Source: Klenkia brasiliensis
Lineage (GTDB): Bacteria; Actinomycetota; Actinomycetes; Mycobacteriales; Geodermatophilaceae
Assembly (NCBI RefSeq): GCF_900100695.1
Contig: NZ_FNCF01000001.1
Span: forward strand, 62,001 to 126,000
DNA: 64,000 nt
Direction: 5' to 3'
Shown in pieces: positions 58,471 to 64,000 of the stretch. Position 1 is the first letter of the stretch. Every line of letters begins with the position of its first letter. The translations under genes and the position numbers were made by a program. Below the pieces are notes generated by a model, which saw nothing but the letters and a program-made list of their open reading frames with translations, ran no database searches and was not told the origin of the DNA.

Positions 58471-59358
58471 TCAGCGGATGAAGTCCACCAGCGAGTTCTG
58501 GATCGACTGCGAGCTGACCGTGAGCGCCGCGTCGTAGGCGTTCTGCCGGAGCTTGAGCTCGAGGTAGGCCTTCGCCGTGTCGATGTTCTCCACGTCGCCG
58601 AGCTGCGAGCCCAGGGACAGGGCCACGTCGGCGTTCACCGACTTGACCGTGTCCAGCCGGTTCACCCGCACACCGACCTCGGTGCGCGCGGCCGTCATCC
58701 GGCGCAGCGCCGTGTCGACGTCGCCGATCGAGGCGGTCAGGTCACCCGTGGGGGTCGCGGTCATCTCGCCGGCGATCCGCTGCACGAGCGCGAAGACGTC
58801 GTCCCCCGCGGGGCCGAAGGCCGACGGGCCGTCGACGTCGGTGCGGACGGTCTCGGTCGAGGACACCCGCACGTCCAGGGCGACACCGGACCGGCCGGTG
58901 AACGCGCCGGTCGTGGTGTCGTAGGCCTGGGACGTCGAGGTCGCCCCGCCGAAGACCGGCCGGCCGTCGACGGTCCGGTTGGCCATGGCCAGCAGGCCGT
59001 CGCGCAGGCCGGCCACCTCGATGGACAGGGCCTTGAGCGACTCGGGGCTCTGCGACCCGGTGCTCGCGGCCTGGGTGGTCAGGTCGCGCACCCGGCGCAG
59101 CATGTCGCCCATCGAGGACAGCGCGCCGTCGGCGGCGGCCAGCGTGGTGCCGGCCTGCGTGATGTTGGCGCTGTACTGGTCGTTGGCGGCCAGGTCGGTC
59201 CGGGTCCGCATCGCGGTGGCGGTGCCGCTGGGGTTGTCCGACGGCTTGGTGATGGCCTTGCCGGAGGTGATCTGGTCGTTGAGCTTGGCGACGGCGGCGA
59301 GGTTGGTCCCCATGTTGCGGATGTTGTTGTCCGCGAGGGTCCGCTGGGTGATGCGCAT
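58471..59358 (-). CDS. flgL: Flagellar hook-associated protein FlgL
   Basis: Hook-filament junction protein of 295 residues (HAP3). The N-terminus MRITQRTLADNNIRNMGTNL and C-terminus YLELKLRQNAYDAALTVSSQ carry the flagellin-like coiled-coil halves. It follows flgK after 4 nt and is exported through the flagellar type III apparatus. Confidence 0.94.
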   Translation of the reverse strand: MRITQRTLADNNIRNMGTNLAAVAKLNDQITSGKAITKPSDNPSGTATAMRTRTDLAANDQYSANITQAGTTLAAADGALSSMGDMLRRVRDLTTQAASTGSQSPESLKALSIEVAGLRDGLLAMANRTVDGRPVFGGATSTSQAYDTTTGAFTGRSGVALDVRVSSTETVRTDVDGPSAFGPAGDDVFALVQRIAGEMTATPTGDLTASIGDVDTALRRMTAARTEVGVRVNRLDTVKSVNADVALSLGSQLGDVENIDTAKAYLELKLRQNAYDAALTVSSQSIQNSLVDFIR

Positions 59359-59362
59359 CAGG

Positions 59363-60760
59363 TCACCTTCCGACCAGGCCGGTCTTGTTGATCAGGACGT
59401 CGAGCATCTCGTCGAGGGCGGTCACCACACGGGCGGCCGCGGCGTAGGACTGCTTGAACACCAGCAGGTTGGTCATCTCCTCGTCGAGGGAGACGCCGCT
59501 GACCGACAGCCGGGCCTGGTCGACCTGGCCGAGGACGGTGCTGGCGGTGGCAGCCGCACCGGTGGCGCCGCGCGAGGCGATGCCGAGGGCGGTGATCATG
59601 TCCCGGTAGGTGGCGTCGGGGCCGCCGGGCTGCTTGCCCAGGTCGGCGATCGCGTCGGCGACCCCGCCGTCGGCGGAGGCGTCGGTGCCCTGCGGGCCGT
59701 TGGCGGCCGCGGCGAGCTTGGCCGGGTCGGTCAGGACGACGCCGATGGTCCGCGCGGAGGACCCGCTGTACAGCGGCGACGTGGCCCCGGACTGGCCGTT
59801 CTGGTCGTAGCCGGTCGCCAGCACGCCGTTGACCGCGAGCAGCTTCGACGCGACGGCGTCGAGCTTGGTCTGGTAGCCCGGCAGGACCGTGTTGAGGGCG
59901 TCGAGCTGACCGCCGACGGAGCCGCCGGGCTGCAGGACCGAGCCACCCGGGGCGACGGCCAGCCGGACCGGGCTGGTGCCCATGGTCAACGGGTCGGTGC
60001 CGCCGGTCAGCGCGAGCTTCGACGCGCCGGCGCCGCTGACCAGGACGTTGCCGTCGACGACGACGTCGACCATGCCGTTGTCGGACTCCACGGCGGTGGC
60101 GCCCAGGCTCTTGGACAGCAGGGCCACCAGGCCGTCGCGCTGGTCCTGCAGCTCGTTGGCCGGGTTCCCGTTGCCCTGGGACTCCTGGATGGTCCTGTTC
60201 AGCTGCGCGATCGAGGCCAGCGTGGCGTTGGCCTCGTCCACCACGTCGGTGGCCTCGAGCCGGGTGTTGGTCCACTGCGCGTCGATGGCCGCGCTCGCCG
60301 TCCGCAGGCCCTTGGTCAGCGCGTCGGCGGAGGCGAGGACGGCGATGCGGGAGGACGTGTCGGTGGGTCGGGTGGACAACTGGCTCCACGCCGCCGAGGT
60401 CTTGGTGAGCAGGCTCTGGATGCCGGTGTCGCCCGGCTCGCCGAACGTGGTCTCCAGCTGGTCGTAGGTCGCGGCCGTGGTGGCGGCCTGGCTGCTCAGG
60501 CCGGCCTGCTGCTGGGCGCGCCGCTCGAGGAAGGCGTCGCGGACCCGGATGACCCTGTCCGCGGTGACGCCGTTGCCCGGGCTGTCCTCGCGGGACTGCA
60601 GGCCGTAGGCCGACGCGCTGGCCAGCGACTGCATCTCCACCCGCTGCCGGGTGTAGCCGACGGTGTTGGCGTTGGCGACGTTCTGGCCGGTGACGTCGAT
60701 GGCCCGCTGCTGGGCGGCGAGCGCCCGCGAGGCCACGGTGAGGGAGGAGAAGCCGCTCAC
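59363..60760 (-). CDS. flgK: Flagellar hook-associated protein FlgK
   Basis: HAP1 of 465 residues connecting hook and filament. The N-terminal rod/hook motif AIDVTGQNVANANTVGYTRQ and the C-terminal VSLDEEMTNLLVFKQSYAAA are conserved. GTG 60760 (MSGFSSLTVASRALAAQQRA) overlaps the flgN stop and has GGGAGGAG-like bases nearby on the complementary reading; longer in-frame starts run through flgN. Confidence 0.94.
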   Translation of the reverse strand: MSGFSSLTVASRALAAQQRAIDVTGQNVANANTVGYTRQRVEMQSLASASAYGLQSREDSPGNGVTADRVIRVRDAFLERRAQQQAGLSSQAATTAATYDQLETTFGEPGDTGIQSLLTKTSAAWSQLSTRPTDTSSRIAVLASADALTKGLRTASAAIDAQWTNTRLEATDVVDEANATLASIAQLNRTIQESQGNGNPANELQDQRDGLVALLSKSLGATAVESDNGMVDVVVDGNVLVSGAGASKLALTGGTDPLTMGTSPVRLAVAPGGSVLQPGGSVGGQLDALNTVLPGYQTKLDAVASKLLAVNGVLATGYDQNGQSGATSPLYSGSSARTIGVVLTDPAKLAAAANGPQGTDASADGGVADAIADLGKQPGGPDATYRDMITALGIASRGATGAAATASTVLGQVDQARLSVSGVSLDEEMTNLLVFKQSYAAAARVVTALDEMLDVLINKTGLVGR

Positions 60761-61242
60761 AGCGCACCGTCCAGGCTGACCGAGCGGGACGCGCCGGCCT
60801 GGGCGCGACCGGTGGCCGAGTAGGTGCGGACCTGGTCGGGGCGCACGGACAGCAGCGCCTCGTCGATGGCGGCCAGGCCGCTGGCGATCAGCTCGCGGTT
60901 GGCGTCGGAGAGCCCGCGCAGCTCGCTCACGAGGACCAGCAGGGTCTCGTGGTGCTTGAGCAGCAGGTCGTCCCACGGCGCGCCGGCCGCCTCGGCCAGG
61001 GTGCGCAGCGACGGGTTGGCCGGCAGGCCCAGCTGGGAGGCGATGGTCTCGGCGACCGCGGCCCGCTCGACCTCGAGGGTGCGCAGCTGGTCCAGCACCA
61101 CCTCGATCTCGTGGGCGATCCGCGGCAGCCACCGGTTCTTGCCCGAGACGATGAGGTACTGCTTCTCCTCCGCCTTGAACAGCAGCAGGTCCAGGAGCTC
61201 CTGCTCGCGCCAGAGCAGGGTCGACAGGTGCTGGAAGTCCAC
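60757..61242 (-). CDS. flgN: Flagellar export chaperone FlgN
   Basis: Helical chaperone of 161 residues for FlgK and FlgL, starting MDFQHLSTLLWREQELLDLL with a long amphipathic region and a flexible C-terminus. GTG 61242 has GAGAGGAG about 8 nt upstream. First gene of the leftward flgN-flgK-flgL operon, transcribed divergently from fliA. Confidence 0.85.
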   Translation of the reverse strand: MDFQHLSTLLWREQELLDLLLFKAEEKQYLIVSGKNRWLPRIAHEIEVVLDQLRTLEVERAAVAETIASQLGLPANPSLRTLAEAAGAPWDDLLLKHHETLLVLVSELRGLSDANRELIASGLAAIDEALLSVRPDQVRTYSATGRAQAGASRSVSLDGAL

Positions 61243-61313
61243 CGTGGCTCCTCTCGTCGTCGGTTCCGTGCAGTGCGGTGCCGGCGGTGCGTGCCCACCG
61301 GTCTCGGGGGCTG

Positions 61314-61340
61314 TCTTCGGCACATCCCGACGACGGTCAA
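61314..61340 (-). promoter_or_regulatory. FliA-type promoter of flgN-flgK-flgL
   Basis: On the minus strand TTGACCGT (61340-61333), 11 nt, GCCGAAGA (61321-61314), close to the sigma-28 layout. The flgN start lies ~70 nt downstream. Confidence 0.5.
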
Positions 61341-61349
61341 GCCGAGTGC

Positions 61350-61377
61350 TCAAGTTCGGTGCAGGAGTTGCCGAGGG
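61350..61377 (+). promoter_or_regulatory. FliA-type promoter of fliA
   Basis: TCAAGTTC (61350-61357), 12 nt, GCCGAGGG (61370-61377), about 38 nt before the fliA GTG. It would give autoregulation. Confidence 0.5.
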
Positions 61378-61415
61378 GGGTCAGATGTGACTCGTGGTGC
61401 GCCGAGATAGGGGTC

Positions 61416-62348
61416 GTGAACCCGTCTCGCCCGTCGCCTCCCCAGGCGGGCCCGTCCCGGCCGGCCCGGACGACGTCGACCTCCTCGGTCGACGCGCTGG
61501 TGACCGAGCACCTCGCGCTCGCGCAGTACGCGGTGAACGCGGTCGCGGCCCGGATCTCGCTGCCCGCGCACGTCAGCAGGGAGGACCTCCTCTCCTGCGC
61601 CCAGGTCGCCCTCGTGGAGGTGGCCCGCCGGTTCGACGCCGGCGCCGGCGCCACGTTCGCGACCTACGCCCTCCCCCGCCTCCAGGGGGCCGTGCTCGAC
61701 GAGCTGCGCTCGGGCGACTGGGCCAGCAGGTCGGTGCGCGCCGCCGCCCGCCGGTCCGACGCCGCCGCCGACGCCCTCGCCGCACGGCTGGGCCGTCCGC
61801 CCACGCGGGCCGAGCTCGCCGCCGAGCTCGACGTCTCCCCCACCGAGCTGTCGGCCCTGCAGGTCGACGTGCACCGCGCGGTGATGGTCAGCATCGACGC
61901 CACCACGGGCGACGACGGCGGGACCTTCGACGTCCCGGCCACCGGCGACTCCCCCGAGCGGGCGATGGTCAAGCGCGAGCGGGCCCGTCACCTGCACGAG
62001 GCGATGGCTGCGCTGCCCGACCGCCTCGGCGAGGTGGTCGAGCGCAGTTTCTTCGGTGATGAATCCCTGACCGACATCGCGGTCGACCTCGGGGTCACCC
62101 TCTCCCGGGTCTCGCAGATGCGTGCGCGGGCCCTGGTGCTGCTGCACGCCGCGATGAGCGAGGCGTGGGAGGAGCGGCCGGTGGTCGCCGCGGGCGGCGT
62201 CCGGGCGCGGACCCAGCAGGCCGGCTACGTCGCCCAGGTGCTGCAGCGCACCGGCGAGCGAGCGCGCCCGGTCGCCTCCCGGGCGCTGTACCCGCCGCCC
62301 CCGCGCACCCCCGCGGCGGTCCGCCGGGCCTTCGGCCAGCCGGCCTGA
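61416..62348 (+). CDS. fliA: FliA/WhiG-family sigma factor (sigma-28)
   Basis: Product of 310 residues. Region 2 is EDLLSCAQVALVEVARRFDA with GATFATYALPRLQGAVLDEL, then the FliA/WhiG hallmark DWASRSVRAAARR; region 3 is ARLGRPPTRAELAAELDVSP; region 4 is ERSFFGDESLTDIAVDLGVT with SRVSQMRARAL. A basic C-terminal tail of ~60 residues is extra. GTG 61416 starts shortly before the conserved part. It lies between the divergent flgN operon and fliC and probably directs both. Confidence 0.88.
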   Translation: MNPSRPSPPQAGPSRPARTTSTSSVDALVTEHLALAQYAVNAVAARISLPAHVSREDLLSCAQVALVEVARRFDAGAGATFATYALPRLQGAVLDELRSGDWASRSVRAAARRSDAAADALAARLGRPPTRAELAAELDVSPTELSALQVDVHRAVMVSIDATTGDDGGTFDVPATGDSPERAMVKRERARHLHEAMAALPDRLGEVVERSFFGDESLTDIAVDLGVTLSRVSQMRARALVLLHAAMSEAWEERPVVAAGGVRARTQQAGYVAQVLQRTGERARPVASRALYPPPPRTPAAVRRAFGQPA

Positions 62349-62378
62349 CCCCTTCGGCGAATTCCTCGCCGGTTCGGC

Positions 62379-62406
62379 TCAAGTCCGACCCCCGAGCAGC
62401 CGTAGA
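62379..62406 (+). promoter_or_regulatory. FliA-type promoter of fliC
   Basis: TCAAGTCC (62379-62386), 12 nt, GCCGTAGA (62399-62406). Transcription would start near 62413, leaving a leader of ~65 nt with several GGA triplets, including those in the ribosome site AGGAGGA, that could bind CsrA. Confidence 0.6.
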
Positions 62407-62477
62407 CACCCCCGTACCACCCGCAGCACGGATGCAGCGGGGAACCCCAGCACCGCCCCACATCCAGGAGGATCACC

Positions 62478-63617
62478 ATGGGCATGCGCATCAACACCAA
62501 CACCGCGGCGATGAACGCCTACCGCAACCTGTCGGTCAACGACTCGGCGATGAGCAAGTCGCTCGAGAAGCTGTCCTCCGGTTTCCGCATCAACCGCGCT
62601 GCGGACGACGCTGCGGGTCTGGCCATCTCCGAGGGCATGAAGTCCCAGATCGGTGGCCTCAAGGTCGCCGTCCGCAACACCCAGGACGGCGTCAGCGTCG
62701 TGCAGACCGCTGAAGGCGCGCTGGCCACCACGACCAGCATCCTGCAGCGCATGCGCGACCTGTCCGTGCAGGCCGCCAACACCGGTGGTCTGTCGAGCGA
62801 CGCCAAGGGCAACATCCAGTCCGAGGTGACCCAGCTGAAGGCCGAGCTGGACCGCATCGCCAACACCACGAAGTTCAACGGCAAGGCCCTGCTGGACGGC
62901 AGCTACAGCGGCCAGTTCCAGGTCGGCGCCAACGCCACCGCCTCGGACAAGATCACCGTCACCATCGGCACCGCGATGAGCGCTGCCGGCCTGGGCGTGA
63001 ACGGCGTCGACGTCACCACCGGTGGCGCCAGCTACTCCGACGGCCCGGGCACGGTGGACCTCGCCGCGTCCGCCGCCACGGCGTCGACGATCACCTACGG
63101 CGGCAACACCTACACCCTGGACCTGACCGGCTGGTCCACCGGCGGCAAGTCGACCGACGCCGCCAAGAACCAGTCGCTCATCCAGAGCCAGCTGGACAAG
63201 CAGCTGAACGGCTCGCCGATCAGCGGCAAGATCGACTCCTTCGGTGGCGTCACCATCGCGGGGCCGACCGGCATGACCACCGTCGGCGGCACCGGCTACT
63301 TCGGCGGTCTCACCGCCGACGCCACCCCCGGCAGCGACGGCGGCACCGCTGCGCTGGCCACGATCGACGCGGCCATCAAGACGGTGTCCACCACGCGGGC
63401 CAACCTGGGTGCCATCCAGAACCGGCTCGAGCAGACCACGGCCAACCTGAACATCGCCGTGGAGAACCTGACCGCCTCGAACTCGCGCATCGTCGACGTC
63501 GACATGGCCTCGGAGATGACCGAGTTCAGCAAGAACCAGATCCTGGTCCAGGCCGGCACCTCCATGCTGGCCCAGGCCAACCAGTCCGCCCAGTCGGTCC
63601 TCAAGCTCCTCCAGTGA
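62478..63617 (+). CDS. fliC: Flagellin
   Basis: Filament protein of 379 residues. N-terminal D0/D1 (MGMRINTNTAAMNAYRNLSV, KLSSGFRINRAADDAAGLAI) and C-terminal D1/D0 (NLTASNSRIVDVDMASEMTE, ending SAQSVLKLLQ) are well conserved; residues ~150-280 are a short variable domain rich in Gly, Thr and Ser. AGGAGG lies 7 nt before the ATG. A FliA-type promoter precedes and a terminator follows, so it is a single-gene unit. Confidence 0.96.
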   Translation: MGMRINTNTAAMNAYRNLSVNDSAMSKSLEKLSSGFRINRAADDAAGLAISEGMKSQIGGLKVAVRNTQDGVSVVQTAEGALATTTSILQRMRDLSVQAANTGGLSSDAKGNIQSEVTQLKAELDRIANTTKFNGKALLDGSYSGQFQVGANATASDKITVTIGTAMSAAGLGVNGVDVTTGGASYSDGPGTVDLAASAATASTITYGGNTYTLDLTGWSTGGKSTDAAKNQSLIQSQLDKQLNGSPISGKIDSFGGVTIAGPTGMTTVGGTGYFGGLTADATPGSDGGTAALATIDAAIKTVSTTRANLGAIQNRLEQTTANLNIAVENLTASNSRIVDVDMASEMTEFSKNQILVQAGTSMLAQANQSAQSVLKLLQ

Positions 63618-63653
63618 GCTGAGGCGGGGTAGACCCGCACCACTGCACTCCCG

Positions 63654-63687
63654 GTGAGGGGGGTGGCCACCCGGCCACCCCCCTCAC
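63654..63687 (+). terminator. Terminator after fliC
   Basis: Perfect 15-bp stem (63654-63668 and 63673-63687) with a 4-nt loop, 36 nt after the flagellin stop. Confidence 0.88.
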
Positions 63688-63731
63688 TGCTGTTCCCGGG
63701 TCACCCGCACGGGTGGGAACCGGCCGTCGGC

Positions 63732-63758
63732 TCAACACGGCGCCGCGGCAGCCGATGT
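63732..63758 (+). promoter_or_regulatory. FliA-type promoter of fliD
   Basis: TCAACACG (63732-63739), 11 nt, GCCGATGT (63751-63758), the closest match in the window to the sigma-28 consensus. The fliD ATG is 49 nt downstream. Confidence 0.6.
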
Positions 63759-63807
63759 AGAGGGAGCAGCACCCGACCACGACCCGTTCAAGAGGAGGAC
63801 CGGCGCG

Positions 63808-64000
63808 ATGGTGACCATGGGGATCGACGGGCTGGCCTCCGGCCTGGACACGACATCGATCATCAGCAACCTGATGAAGATCGAGGCCAAGCCGCAGGAC
63901 CTGCTGAAGACGCAGCTGTCCGCGGCGCAGGCCAAGGGCACCGCCTACCGGGCGGTCAACACCCGCTTCGACGCGATCCGCAGCGCGGCCGAGGCCCTGA
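63808..64000 (+). CDS. fliD: Flagellar cap protein FliD (partial)
   Basis: First 64 residues of HAP2, cut by the window edge. MVTMGIDGLASGLDTTSIIS and LMKIEAKPQDLLKTQL form the conserved FliD N-terminus. AGAGGAGG lies 8 nt before the ATG. Downstream fliS and further flagellar genes would be expected beyond 64000. Confidence 0.92.
   Translation, partial: MVTMGIDGLASGLDTTSIISNLMKIEAKPQDLLKTQLSAAQAKGTAYRAVNTRFDAIRSAAEAL

Overview
The window is very GC-rich, densely packed DNA with strongly G/C-biased third codon positions, many GTG starts, 1-4 nt gene overlaps and an actinobacterial gene set. The order fumC, glpX, DUF4245, xseB, xseA, a lipid-droplet-type protein, ispH, DUF6542 protein and ychF recalls what I remember of the mycobacterial chromosome. 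Together with a flagellar locus that carries a FliA/WhiG-type sigma factor and CsrA, this points to a motile member of the Actinomycetota, most likely Geodermatophilaceae (Blastococcus, Modestobacter or Geodermatophilus type). The genus is inference. I see no tRNA, rRNA, IS element, prophage or CRISPR array.

Layout. 1-4.1 kb: 5' end of an oligopeptide-type ABC binding lipoprotein, a CsbD stress protein and a TldD/PmbA pair. 4.1-8.6 kb: Nudix fusion protein, Rrf2 regulator and a sulfur-assimilation operon (cysC, a Cys-containing leader peptide, sulfite reductase, a zinc-ribbon protein, APS/PAPS reductase). 8.6-17.6 kb: pterin dehydratase, two Tat-exported phosphoesterase-like proteins, a HipA-like/DUF3037 pair, an M1 peptidase lipoprotein, a sulfite-oxidase-like enzyme and its reductase. 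17.7-26.2 kb: sdhCAB, gabT, a GNAT protein, dhaKLM and a DUF808 membrane protein. 26.2-36.5 kb: small hypotheticals, a deacetylase, membrane proteins, ychF, a glycosyltransferase, ada-alkA/ogt DNA repair and rmuC. 36.6-47.7 kb: the conserved ispH/xseAB/glpX/fumC block with a class A PBP and two paralogous Gln/Tyr-rich membrane proteins. 47.7-51.3 kb: four glycan-type genes (NeuD-like, GT2, DegT, methyltransferase). 51.5-55 kb: gltA and a fused NlpC/P60-VanY protein. 55-64 kb: flagellar locus with a divergent sigma-like gene, csrA, flgL, flgK, flgN on the minus strand and fliA, fliC, fliD on the plus strand.

Genes acting together: sdhCAB, fumC and gltA are TCA-cycle genes; cysC, sir and cysH reduce sulfate, with a cysteine-responsive attenuator as the likely control; dhaKLM phosphorylates dihydroxyacetone with PTS phosphate; FliA probably drives fliC, fliD, flgN-K-L and itself through the recurring motif TCAA-type -35, 11-12 nt, GCCGA-type -10. 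About twenty genes outside the flagellar locus have a -10-like hexamer 6-7 nt before the start codon, indicating leaderless mRNAs; this was used to choose several starts.

No single unmistakable new system stands out. The best candidates for new biology are the sigma-like gene with its unknown neighbours in the flagellar locus, the paralogous membrane proteins with a repeated four-cysteine domain, the degenerate NlpC/P60 domain fused to VanY, and a leaderless 8-codon ORF coupled to the DUF808 gene.
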